Assembly (NCBI GenBank): GCA_024364805.1
Contig: CM044501.1
Location: forward strand, 49,574,911 to 49,618,606
DNA: 43,696 nucleotides
DNA from: Euprymna scolopes
Lineage: Eukaryota; Mollusca; Cephalopoda; Sepiida; Sepiolidae
Reading direction: 5' to 3'
Shown here: piece by piece, positions 10,780 to 20,899 of the stretch
Numbering within the stretch: the first letter of the stretch is position 1
Layout: each line of letters opens with the position of its first letter
The notes under the pieces: model-generated
What the model was told of the DNA's origin: nothing
The model's database searches: none
The model's input: the letters and a program-made list of their open reading frames with translations, nothing else
Program-made: the position numbers and the translations under genes

Positions 10780-11524
10780 GAGAACTTGGTCGTTTACGGC
10801 CTTTGATGTGTTGACATAGATGGTAATGTCATCAGCATAAATGTCTTCAAATGATCTTAGGATGTGATTTGGAAGATCATTGATGTCGATCAGTCAGAGA
10901 GTTGGGCCAAAGATGGGAACCTGAAGGATTCCCGCATTAAAACTGTGAGCTTCTGATTTCTGTCCATCAACCACTACTCTTATGAACCTATCAGAGAGAA
11001 ATGATTTAATAATTGAGAAAACATTTCCATCTATACTATTGCTGGATATCTTGTGAAGTAGGCCTTTATGCCATACCCTATAAAAGGTCTTTGATATGTC
11101 AAGAGCTATTGCCCTAGAAAGGAACCCTCCGTTGTGAGATTCGCTAATCCTATGAGATATAACCATTAGCACATCTGCTGTAGATCTAACAGAACGGAAA
11201 CCATTATGCATGTCACTAAGAAGGTTATTTTTGCTGAGATGGTTAATTACTTCTCCATTTAACATGGATTTCAGCAACTTACTCATGACGCACATGAGAT
11301 TTATTAGTCTGTACTGAGAGGAAGATGGCCGATCACCTGAATTTATAAATACAGGTTTCCCAGGATGTTGGGAAGCAATTCTCTTCAAGACAACGCTTAA
11401 ACAACTTTGTAAGTATGGAAACTAGTTCTGATTGAAGCTTTTTCAGCACTATAATTGAAATGTCATCAGGGTCAGTTGCTTTACTGGAATCCTTGTTTTT
11501 GATTAGTTTGGCAACATCACGCAC
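10780..11524 (-). pseudogene. LINE family 2 reverse transcriptase
   Basis: Frame 11333-11524 holds KNKDSSKATDPDDI and NCFPTSW, the blocks that open LINE polymerases. Frame 10894-11388 continues with YRLINLMCVMSKLLKSML, HNGFRSVRSTADVL and IALDISKTFYRVWHKGLL. Here the catalytic Asp of ALDIS is kept, while the F-D that follows reads F-Y. Then come VVVDGQKSEAHSFNAGI and QVPIFGPTL (canonical GVPQGSILGPTL, altered). The active-site box YADDITIYV lies further on, near 10810-10845. It is similar in design to family 1 but clearly diverged. Confidence 0.85.
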
Positions 11525-11880
11525 AGATATTTGTAAGTCGCATAGTGTGTTTTCTGATAAAAGAGGAAATACGAGTGGTTGACGGCCTTAGTCGCATAGG
11601 GTATAATTAGTTGTAAAGTTCTTGGCAAAGAGTTTGGGTTTGTCTGATGCTGACGAGATTATCTCAGGTCCATTGATGATGGTTGGGATAGAGCACATGA
11701 TTCTGTTCAGGATCCTGTTTGCTACTTGCCAAAACTGGTGGTCACCAAACCGCTGCTTAGCTACTTTGGACTTAACGGACGAGTATACAACTCTCTCGCA
11801 TTTTTTATTACTCTTGTATAGTGATTGCTGGCAGTCCTAGAATCGGTTTTAGTCTCATTAGAGCTTCATGTTTTTCCTTT

Positions 11881-12444
11881 GATCTTCTTTCTATAAATGC
11901 AATATTATCTTTTTAAAAATGTCTTCTCTGTATAATATGTGTCTTTACCCCACCCTTCTGAAGACAAGCGTTTTGCTTCGAAATGTCGCTATCCCGAAAT
12001 ATTGTAGTCCCTTTTGAACTGAAAGCATTATAAAATTTAATTGTAATTTTTTTTATCCCTTTGTTATTTTAACTTATTCTATAAACTTAGTTCGTGTTTT
12101 TAAATGTATTTATAGGGTATTTTAAACCACATTCCCAAACTCCCATTCTTACCTGAATTCCTTTTATCTGGCGAGTATACTACCCATGTCATACAATAAA
12201 ATATGATAATGAAATTTTCTAAGGGGGGGGGTCTTGCATTTAAAAAAAGTTTTAAATCTATTTACAATTATAATCATCCCTTAACCGGCCTTTAAAATCG
12301 ATATTACTAAAAAATTAATTTATTTTTTTGTTTTATTTTATTCCATTTTTATATTCCATGCTATCTACCACCTTGAAACTATTTTCCCAGATTTTTCTCG
12401 AATTTCATTTGTTTGTAATATATTAGTAATAGTTAGTAATATAT
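11881..12444. other. Unassigned DNA with a hammerhead-like core
   Basis: No gene. At 11958-11988 the plus strand reads CTGAAGA, a 4-pair hairpin (AAGC/GCTT), then GAAATGTC. This resembles the minimal hammerhead cores known from Penelope-like elements, but no stem I is visible, so it may be a decayed remnant. Confidence 0.3.
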
Positions 12445-12551
12445 NNNNNNNNNNNNNNNNNNNNNNNNNNNNNNNNNNNNNNNNNNNNNNNNNNNNNNNN
12501 NNNNNNNNNNNNNNNNNNNNNNNNNNNNNNNNNNNNNNNNNNNNNNNNNNN
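12445..12551. other. Assembly gap
   Basis: 107 undetermined bases. Confidence 1.
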
Positions 12552-13189
12552 GTTTGTTTGCTTTAAATTATTAATACAGAAATCGAAAATTTTACTGTTT
12601 CAGTTAAATAAAAGTAGGAAGTATTTAAATCAAAGCACGCATTTGGCTCTTTAGGCAGATCATCCTTCCCCTCCTCTTACTGCTCTCAAATAAACGCTAA
12701 TCTTTGCACCCCAATTCATTTCACATGGAGCCACTGGTTTTTTAGCTAGATCAACATGGGTCACTCGAAGAACACCAAGTTAAATGCATCTATATATCTG
12801 TGTTGTGTGGAACCTCTTTATGTAGGTCTAGTTCCACCATTTCTTTTGTTTTCTTTGCTTTATATTCTCTTACATAATCAAATAATTATTATTAATATCA
12901 TATTCATTTATTTTAAAACAAATTAGTTGCTAGAGCAGATTGGTTTTCTCACAGTACTTGAAAGATAAAATTTCTTGTAAATGTTAGAGGAGAATATATC
13001 TCCAATCCTGTACTTATTTATGAAGAATAGAGGAAACTTTAAAGTAAGATACTCGATATCTTCATCCATGTGGGGGCGCAGAAATACCTAGAATAGAAAG
13101 CAGGCGTATAGTTAACTCTCTCTGTGTGATGGAGTCGTAGATCTAGCCAGATCAACCATCTAAAAGAAAGAAAACTCTCATAACAAAAC
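12552..13189. other. Unassigned DNA
   Basis: No supportable gene. The stretch immediately before 13190 may still belong to the 5' end of the LINE fragment that follows, but I have no second copy to compare. Confidence 0.4.
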
Positions 13190-14094
13190 TGAGAGAGGGA
13201 GGCTTCCACAATCATGGTTGACAACTCTCCTGGAGCTGGTGACTCGAGCAAATTCCCGGCTTGCAAACTTAACTTGCTAAAGGAGTAGATAGGCTCTTCC
13301 TATCGCTGGCTTTCACACTTCTTCTTTGCCTATTAGCCAGGCCAGAGGTACAATACCAGGGACTTACCAGAATCACCCTGTGCTTGGCCTTATTTCCTGA
13401 CTAGGACATTCAAATCCGTTCCCCTATTCCCTATTTCAAATTGTTCACTTTCTCTCAGAAACTGAGAAAATTTGCTTGCATGCCACTTGTGCTCACTAGA
13501 TTTGTTTGTGCCGGTCTTGTCTGAGAGGTTGAGTGTAACTGATTGACAGTTTGTCTTGTTGCTGTTTCCGACTGACAGTACAGGTACCCTAACTCTTTGG
13601 TAACGCTTAAACTGGTTGCTCTATCATCAGATGTATACTATCAGGATAGTAGTAGTTCCATGTCGCGCATGGAAAGGGACCCTTGGGCTATATCTGATTG
13701 GCTTTCATGAGACTACACATTCTAGACTGGAATCGGCTAATAGACCACTGTGTGTATACTTCGCGTCAAAACAGGCCCACTTTCCTCAACGCACTTCCCC
13801 ATACCTAACATTAAACAAAAACATAATTAAATGGCAACCCAAACAAATATCACGATAAAACCAGAAAACTACCCAAACAAAACCAATTCGCCTCCGCACT
13901 TGATGCTCTCTTTCACAAATATCCGTGAGCCTAGAGGTAAGATAGATGATGTAGAGTCTTACCTTTTAGTAAACTCCCCGTATATCTTAGCATGTTACAA
14001 CAGTTTCCTTTCTTTTATTTACCGTGTACAAATATCGTTTCTGTTTTGTTTATTTCGTGGGAGAGTTGGTTGGGTATTTATTTTTACGCAGTAG
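13190..14094 (+). mobile_element. LINE family 1, plus-strand 5' fragment
   Basis: Segments B (13190-13405) and A (13385-13720, reverse complement of 8410-8755) lie in one continuous order. They are followed by an endonuclease start at 13831-14010. The frame there reads GKIDDVESYLLVNSPYILA, matching the minus-strand LDDVESFLLANSPDML of copy A. The protein probably starts at the methionine of MATQTNITIKPEN (13831). The fragment ends shortly after the first endonuclease block, so it lacks the 3' end. A LINE without its 3' end implies later deletion or recombination rather than ordinary 5' truncation. Confidence 0.65.
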
Positions 14095-15064
14095 CCCGGT
14101 GTCGTTGAAACCATAAAAAAATATTTGATGAGCCACTTTTTTCTTCACATAATGCATTTATTTGGGGTTTAACCAGCAAAAATACCCATTAAATAATTTA
14201 TTAGGACTACAACTTCATTTTCTCATTCTGATCGCCTAAAAGCGGGGTTCGATGCTTGCACAATACATATATACCTTGGTTTGATGTCCGGTTCCTTTTT
14301 TTTAATATACATAATTTCAAGCTTGGCACATTCATTATATTCTTTTTGGATGTATTCATTTAATGAATCGAACTGAAATAATATTATGATTATTTAGGAA
14401 CACGTTACAACAATTATGATGGGGTACTGTTTGGCTACTATTACATACCTAACGAATTAATAACAGATGTTGTAATAAAAAAATAATAGCAAATACAACC
14501 ATAATAATCGCTCCGAACACAAAAATTTAACTACTGGTAACATTAACATTATCCTATTGTTCCTATTTCTTGCCTACCCACGAGGGCAGAGTTTAACACA
14601 AATTGTTTTTTATGTGGGGGAAATTCACCTCCCTCAAAAGGCCATTCTGGATGAGAACAAAAATAAAAATTGTCTCCATCATAGAGGATTTCTTTTCCAT
14701 TGATCAAAGATAAAACATGTGAAGTGTAGCAACAGAACAGATAATACACTATGAGTATGCAAAGTATACATAACCTCTCCGAATACTCGATAACCGCACA
14801 CACATATAAAAATAAATCAACTTCTACATATGATGCAATTCTGGTAAAAAAAAATATACAGCCTCTTGAAACTATATATACTGTAAACCTAAAAGTTTTG
14901 CTACAGTGAGGTCTTACAAAATTTTTCAGAATTACTGGTATTTTAACACCCATTGCTAACTTTTTCCTTTCACACACGTAACTGACATACAATAGAATCA
15001 CACACATATTCCTCTTTCCTTGCTCGGATGGAACACCTTCAACATGTAAACACAGCATTACTCG
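14095..15064. other. Unassigned AT-rich DNA
   Basis: The 181-codon minus-strand frame at 14549-15094 is hydrophobic and Cys/Tyr-rich, with no recognised domain. It overlaps the start of a foldback repeat, so I do not call it a gene. Confidence 0.4.
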
Positions 15065-15242
15065 GTCAATGTGCACTTGTTGTCCAACCTCCAAACAGAG
15101 TTTATTCCGAAAGCCATTCTTAACATTGAGGTGTTAGCGATGTTTATTCTGAAAGGCATTTTCTTATTTTCAATCCCTCATGTTAAGACCAGACTTCGGA
15201 TTAAACACTCTTTGCAGGCTGGACAACCAGTGAACATTGACA
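15065..15242. repeat. Foldback (inverted) repeat, about 66-base arms
   Basis: The left arm 15065-15131 and the right arm 15177-15242 are imperfect reverse complements over their whole length, roughly four in five positions. Shared blocks include GTCAATGT, GGTTGTCCAG/TGTTGTCCAA, ATTCCGAA/AATCCGAA and CTTAACAT. The 45-base spacer contains a further TTTATTCTGAAAGGCATT, related to the left arm. It would form a long hairpin and may be a small MITE or foldback element. Confidence 0.65.
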
Positions 15243-15600
15243 CAAGATTTCAACGTACGTCATAGTGACTATTGAAACACTTATTTGTTACATATTTGTT
15301 TTCTTACTACTAAAAGATGTGTTACAGCTAATTGTATAAAGGAATGCTTGCAGTATGTCGAGAAGAAAACCACTGGGGTACTTAAAATACACTGTCTATA
15401 TTTCTATATAATCACCAAGTACCTGCAGATTATTACCCGAAACCAACACTAATCTCCAGTAACCAACAGTGCTGACAATCACAGACAATGGCTTTCCGTA
15501 GCTGCCACTGGAAACTAATGCCCGGCAGTGGATGCTAGATTATTTCATTTGGGCCACGGCCACCAGTAACAATTCTGTTCTGGATCTATCATGCTTCCAA

Positions 15601-15634
15601 CGGGCAACGCCGGTCAACGAGTCCTACTAGTTAT
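15601..15634 (-). repeat. CCGGCGTTGCCCG motif, head of a dispersed repeat
   Basis: The minus strand reads ACTAGTAGGACTCGTTGACC then GGCGTTGCCCG. This is like the ACTAGC...CCCGGCG(T)TGCCCGG head found at four other places in the window. It abuts a (CA)n run. Confidence 0.5.

Positions 15635-15697
<63 letters not shown>
15635..15697. repeat. (CA)n microsatellite
   Basis: About 31 uninterrupted CA units, followed by AT-rich sequence. Confidence 0.97.
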
Positions 15698-15699
<2 letters not shown>

Positions 15700-17157
15700 A
15701 ATATATATTTATATGTATATATTTAAATATATATAAGACAAATACCCTATTCGCCTTTTTTTCTTTTTTTTTTCGTATATCTCTGAGTATTTACTCTTTC
15801 GTGACAATTTGATTCGTCTTTTTGAATCTTTTGATAACCAACAATTAACTCTTGATGAGTTTGTTGGTGAAGGGGCCCATAGGGTTTAGTCGTATATTAT
15901 TTTCAAAACGCTGTATTTTTTACCGTAAAAAGTAATATATACGTATATGTATTTTTAACACTTATATATTTGAATAAGTAAATAAGGATATAAATATATA
16001 AATGAAGTATTAATAATAGAGGCGGATAAGTAATATAATAGATTCATCCGAATTGTATGAATACGTAAGACTGGTAAATTAAAAAAAATATATATCCAGT
16101 TTGAATTTAGAAACAAGGACGTGTGTCACAGGTAAGTAAGATATTTTTTGGATAGTATGTACAGGTTAGCCAAATTGATCTGGAACAAGCAACTAATCTA
16201 ATCGCACGATATTAGAGACATTTTTTGTTTGTTTTTGTGATTAATGAATATAGTGTTTGATCAACACTGCTGGGGAGCTATGAATTTATATATTGTTTTG
16301 TTTTTAAATCTTCGAAACAGTGTTACATGATAGACAACTGATGATCCCTGAAATAATATTATTGAATAATTGAACTGTAGAAAGCAAATTGATGCAGCGA
16401 TTGCAGGTGATTAAATAGCTTATGGACTAAATAGTTTTCCAAAGAATAATATGTCGCTACACATTCATAAACCTGTTTGGGTCTCTTCATTACATATAGC
16501 TTGCACGAAAGCTAAGTTTGTCAAAATAATTTCTCAGGTTTTTCGCGTCATAAGAAATTATTATCAGTAGTTACTATCACATGTTGTTAAAAATAGAAAT
16601 AATGAATAACATTATGGTGCATGAAAAGAAGATAAAACAAGAACAAATTCGAGTTAATCCAAATGCATTTTCATAACGGAGTATTTGAGGTAAATTTTAC
16701 ACGCAGACATTCCAAAAATTGTTCACTTTACATACCTCTCCTCATTGCTACAATACGAAGTAGAATGTTTGAGGCTTTTCTGATGTTGGCAGCTATCACA
16801 TAAATACATATATTTACCTTGACAGTCTTTTCTTATAAAAATCTTTACCCCTAGCTTCATAACAACCATTTTTTCCTTTTCTTTTCATATATTTCAACAC
16901 AGACCATAACCCACACCCCTATTTCATCTTTTTTACATACACCGTAATTTAATTCCTTATTTCTTATTTTTAACATGTGACAGGACCTCCCGATAATAAT
17001 TTTTATTACGAATAAGACCTAAGATATTTTCATTAGGAACTTAGCTTTCGTATTAGCCGTATCGCCTAAAGAGGTCTGTAGTTACTAGTAACTAGAAGAC
17101 TGAAACATGCTCATGATTTAACGATGTATACATATTTAGATATTTAAAAGATATATT
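15700..17157. other. Unassigned AT-rich DNA
   Basis: No gene or recognised element seen. Confidence 0.5.
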
Positions 17158-17595
17158 TTTTTACATGGAGGTCACAACTTATCAAGGCACAGAAGCACAC
17201 TTGGGAATAAGGGTTGTTGTGTGTACAATAATCAATGGAATAGCTCGTAGTAATAGTTAGTATTGGAGATTTGATCAAGTGCCATTACTTAAGAGGGCGG
17301 TTATTGACAGCGGTTTCAGAAAGGCGAGTGTTTTTCGTGAAAGATTGGCGAGGGGGGACAGAGATTGGAGCCCAGGCGAGCACTTGCCATGGAAATAACG
17401 ATAAAACAAAGATAGGCTCGCAGCATCTCTTCTGCGGGAGCCACAAAGTCTATTTTGTACTCTGTCAAGGCAGGATAGGCTGTTTTTAGCAGCTCATGCC
17501 CAGATGTGGCAGCAGTACTCCATCCTTGGATGTATTTGGCTTTTATATAGATAGAGAATTGCATCATTACTGAGATATCAATAAGCAATGCAAAA
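17158..17595 (-). mobile_element. LINE family 2, 3' fragment
   Basis: It matches 10028-10600 in the same orientation, starting from the shared 3' boundary (ACTTATCAAGGC after a T-rich stretch). The minus-strand frame 17316-17588 reads ELLKTAYPALTEYKIDFVAP, MLRAYLCFIVIS, ARLGSNLCPPSPIFHEKH. These are the C-terminal residues of the family 2 protein, the middle of which is deleted relative to copy B at several points. It is a strongly 5'-truncated insertion. Confidence 0.7.
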
Positions 17596-17989
17596 ATACG
17601 ACATTTTTGAAAAATAAGAAAGAAAACTAATGTGCACCAAAAAAAAATAAAAAGTCAATTGTAATTTATGCGCGCCTTAAAATAAGCTTGAAAAACGTAT
17701 TTGTCGAAAAAAAAATCGAACAGAAAATGTTTGCAAAAAACTATTCGTCAAAGGAAATTTACAAAGAGAAGATTTTAAGAAAAAGTTACTTTTTTCAGCA
17801 AAAGTATTAGTTACGTATTAGTAGGTTAAAGTGTTAATAGAAACAAAATGGATACAGTTTAACGTCTTGTCCAGGACTATTTTTTGTGTTTGTTTTTGAT
17901 ATATAGAAATTTATATACATACATACAGGTCCGTGAAAATATTATTAAGTCGAGTCCTCCAACAAGTTTTGAAGAAAAACGCTTTTACT

Positions 17990-18450
17990 TTATTCTTGTT
18001 GCGGGTTTCGTAAATACATCAGCGATATTTTCTTCTGGTGATATGTAATTTAAAATAATGGATTCCTTTTTAACCTCGTTTTTTATGAAATGGTATTTTA
18101 TATCTATATGCTTAGATCTTTGGTTGATTATCGTGTTCTGTGCTAAGGCTATACTGACTTGATTATCAAAATTAATTACTACGGGGATTTTAGTTAATTT
18201 TGGCTCTAAAATAGTCTTTAGGATATTTTAAAGGTAAAGTGCTTCCTCGGTCGTGTGTGTGATAGCGATAAATTCTGCTTCACAAGCAATCTGTTGGTTT
18301 TTAGATTTCCATGAAATAATAGGCCCATTTTCTGAGAGTCTGGCACAATATTCAGATATACTTTTTCGATCCTCGTCGTTTCCCCAATCTGAATCTGAAA
18401 ATCCTTTTAATTTTAGGGAATTTTTTGATTTTCTAAATTCTTTTCTTTAG
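17990..18450 (-). pseudogene. Copia RNase H region
   Basis: The minus strand reads residues such as CEAEFIAITHTTEEALYL, the classic Copia SEAEY-A-x-x-x-x-x-KE-x-x-W-like block. It continues with INFDNQVSIALAQN, RSKHIDIKYHFIKNEV and EENIADVFTKPA. These are the last conserved blocks of Copia pol. RNase H removes the RNA strand during reverse transcription. Confidence 0.85.
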
Positions 18451-18689
18451 TTCCTTTTAAATTAGGAAGGACTTGTTTAGGTCTGTTTAAATCCTTCATT
18501 GTCGGTCGTGATAATTTTTGTGACAGTTTTGTTACTGTATAGCATATGTCGGGTCTGGTCGCAGTCATTAAATATATAAGACTACCTATAATTTCCCGGT
18601 ATAATTTATCATTTATTATTTCAGATTATGTGTGTATATTTTTATTAATATCATTTTCGACCGGTGTAGAGCGTTTCTTGCACTCTCAC

Positions 18690-19374
18690 CTTCCAAATTT
18701 TAATAGTATTTTGTCGATGTATCTCGATTGATTTATCGTAATACGTCCTTTTGATATTTTGCCAAGATCGGTCATTTTGAATCTTTTACTTAATTTGTAC
18801 TTAACATCGGTCAAATTTATGGCACAATTTGATGCGATTAAAATATCATCGACCCACAAAACCAAAATCAGTAGTTTATCGTCTTTGTGTTGGGTATATA
18901 AACAGGGGTCTGCAGCGTATTGTCTAAATTGCCGTTTAATAATATAATCATGAAATAATGTATTCCAACACTGAGCACTCTGCTTTAGACCATATAATGA
19001 CTTGTTAAGTCGCTACACGCTATTTTTATTTTTCATTAAAAATCTCTCTGGATGGGGTAATATAAATTCCACAGTCTATTGGGAATCAAATAAGCATTTT
19101 TTACGTCCATTTGATGGATGTTTAGGTCATATTGCGATGCGATTTGCAGTAAAATTCTGATTATCGTTAGGTTTGTGGTCGGTGAAAACGTAGAAAAATA
19201 TTTTATACCGTAAATCTGACAGTATCCTTTAGCAACAAATCTAGCTTTGCACTGTTCTACGCCTGATGCTGTACTCTTTTTTTTTGTAAAGACCCATCTT
19301 GTAGAAATAACATGTTTATCTTTTAGGAGAGGCACTACCGTATAGGTATCATTTTCGGTTAAAGCATCTATCAC
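18690..19374 (-). pseudogene. Copia reverse transcriptase
   Basis: The frame at 19036-19374 reads HVISTRWVFTKKK, KARFVAKGYCQ and LNIHQMDVKNAYL, the standard Copia reverse transcriptase opening with the first catalytic Asp in Q-M-D-V-K. The second catalytic box reads WVDDILIA near 18840-18880. The stretch after it (DLGKISKGRI) fits the family. The remains lie between the integrase-side linker and RNase H. Confidence 0.9.
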
Positions 19375-19533
19375 TTTTTTTCATGACAATTTTCCAGTCA
19401 TCACAATGTTCTGAATTAATTACTTCGTTAAAGCTTTTTGGCGCATTTTCCATTTATTATCAATAGTCGATTTGATAATATTTTATATTGTTGACCACAA
19501 AAAAATCGGGTCGCCTTCTATATTTTTGGGGAT

Positions 19534-19589
<56 letters not shown>
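19534..19589. repeat. (ATC)n trinucleotide run inside the Copia linker
   Basis: About 18 ATC units. On the element's minus strand they read as a run of GAT, in the acidic linker between integrase and reverse transcriptase. In another frame they give a meaningless poly-Met open frame. Confidence 0.95.
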
Positions 19590-19599
19590 GGATACTCGT

Positions 19600-20200
19600 C
19601 TCCCCGTCATTTTTATTGTCTTCGTTTGTTTTAATAATTTGAAGAAATTTAATTTCATCCTCTTCATATGACGGGGTTTCGTCTTTAAAAGTAAACGTGT
19701 CTGTGAATTTGACACATCGGATTCTTTTTATTTTTCTCTGGAAAATATACTAAATTGGCTGGACTGTTTTTATCGTATCCAAGAAATATACCTCTGTCGG
19801 CTTTAATATTCAATTTAATCTTTTTATCTATATATGCAAAGCAAGTTGAACCAAATATATGCATTCTGCTTAAATTTGTTTTTTTACCACAGAAAGATTC
19901 ATATGGAGTTTTAGATAGTGTTTTGTTAAAGCACCTGTTTTGTATATAGGCTGCCGCCATAAATGCGTACGTCCAGAGGTTTTTGGAGAGTTTTGATTCA
20001 ATGAGTAGGCATCTTTCCATTTCAAAAAGTGTCTGCCACGCTCTTTCAGCAGTCCCGTTTTAGTGTGGCGATCTAGGAGCTGATTTTTCATGCATGATAT
20101 GATGGTTAATTAGTAAAAGTTCAAAGTCTTTATTGGTGAATTCCGTACCGTTGTCACAGCGAATACACTATACTTCACCATAGGGAGCCCAGTCGGCTAG
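19600..20200 (-). pseudogene. Copia integrase C-terminal part and linker
   Basis: The minus-strand frame 19685-20020 reads KNLWTYAFMAAAYIQNRC, KTPYESFCGKK, LSRMHIFGSTCFAYI and DRGIFLGYD. These are the Copia integrase blocks after the catalytic core (W-x-E-A, TPYE-x-x-x-G-x-KP, L-R-x-FG, K-x-x-x-G-x-FLGY). Upstream, near 20040-20200, are traces of the catalytic core region (for example ER near the end of the DD35E domain). An acidic linker follows at 19600-19680. Confidence 0.85.
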
Positions 20201-20261
20201 ATATATTTTAGTTGCTAGCAGGGTATCAGATTTTTCTTTAAAAAGTAAACCATCATTAAAC

Positions 20262-20581
20262 CTGAATGGTTATGAAATCCTACCCCATGCTCCCTACTTT
20301 CCTGACCGTGCACTCGCTGACTTTCACCTCTTCCCAGCCATGAAGTTGTTTTTGAAAGGAAAGCGTTTCCCAGATGATGTAGTCTTGATTTCTGAAGTCC
20401 CGTCGTGATTGGAGGACCAACCTGGGGTGTTCTACAAAAACGGTCTCCAGAGCTACATCAAACGATGGGAAAAAGGCATAACTCTGATTCCTATGCAGTG
20501 AAAGACTAATAACTGTGCCAATTTTCGTTGCTCTACTGCTATGGGAAGTGGGTCAGGGGTATTACTTATTGCCCGTCCTAA
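20262..20581 (+). pseudogene. mariner transposase C-terminal part with 3' end
   Basis: The plus strand reads HAPYFPDRALADFHLFPAMK, LKGKRFPDD and FYKNGLQSYIKRWEKGI. This is the end of a mariner transposase: the third catalytic Asp lies in ADFHLFP (canonical CDFHLFP), and the W-E-K block is near the C-terminus. One stop interrupts it after SEVPS. The sequence ATTACTTATTGCCCGTCCTA near 20562-20581 resembles a mariner 3' terminal end. The preceding 50 residues or so of the domain are absent. Confidence 0.75.
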
Positions 20582-20584
20582 ATT

Positions 20585-20895
20585 ATTTTAAAATCCCATC
20601 ATAGTATTACTTGTTACTATTTGTCCAGTGAGATCACAGTGTATGTAGATCATGCCTGTGCTGTCAAAACGAGTTTATCATACGTTTCTGGGTAGATTTG
20701 CTCTGTCTGGCCTTCTTGGGTCTCAGAGAATCAGCATACTTCCACTGGGAACCCTCTATTTTGGTCTGTGCTCTTTCACTAATCATAGATCCAGCTTTCA
20801 TCGCAAGTCATCAACGCATCAAGAACTGAGCGATCTGAATGGATAAGCTCGACCCCCTTTCTGCTCTCATGATAATGTTTTTTTTCTGTTGTTCT
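20585..20895 (-). pseudogene. mariner transposase central part, opposite strand
   Basis: The minus strand reads LMTCDESWIYD, the first catalytic Asp block of mariner transposases. In a shifted frame QTKIEGSQWKYADSLRPKKA follows, then GMIYTHCDLTGQIVT (canonical G-I-x-H-x-x-x-x-x-G-Q-T-V-T). At least two frameshifts are present. It stops where the C-terminal part at 20262-20581 begins, but faces the other way. On its right it is cut at about 20895 by the Tc1-like element. Confidence 0.75.
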
Positions 20896-20899
20896 CTAA

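Larger units (their letters stand above)
10025..11880 (-). mobile_element. LINE, family 2, copy B, 5'-truncated
   Basis: A second Jockey/CR1-like LINE on the minus strand, distinct in sequence from family 1. Its 3' end lies at about 10025-10031, where a T-rich stretch (a poly-A tail on the minus strand) meets sequence that recurs at 17158. It keeps the linker (11560-11840), the reverse transcriptase (10780-11524) and the C-terminal region (10345-10647). The endonuclease is absent, so the copy is 5'-truncated as most LINE insertions are. The coding region is broken by frameshifts and stops. Confidence 0.8.
17830..20260 (-). mobile_element. Copia LTR retrotransposon fossil, pol part
   Basis: A minus-strand Copia (Pseudoviridae-type) element with integrase, reverse transcriptase and RNase H in that order, which is diagnostic of Copia against Gypsy and BEL. 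Its 3' side passes a TGTTGGAGGACTCG sequence near 17949-17962 (minus strand) that could be the start of the 3' LTR. Gag, protease and the 5' LTR are missing, the right side being replaced by mariner sequence at about 20260. The copy is broken in several places and looks old. Confidence 0.85.

Noticed and set aside
14549-15094. 181-codon minus-strand frame
   Set aside because: Long, but with no recognisable domain or signal peptide. It overlaps the foldback arm, and its biased composition fits chance in AT-rich DNA.
16338-16360. CTGATGA followed by GAAA near 16338
   Set aside because: Only five bases lie between the two motifs, so no stem II can form. Not a hammerhead.
19518-19715. Poly-Met open frame
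   Set aside because: It is an off-frame reading of the (ATC)n run within the Copia fossil.
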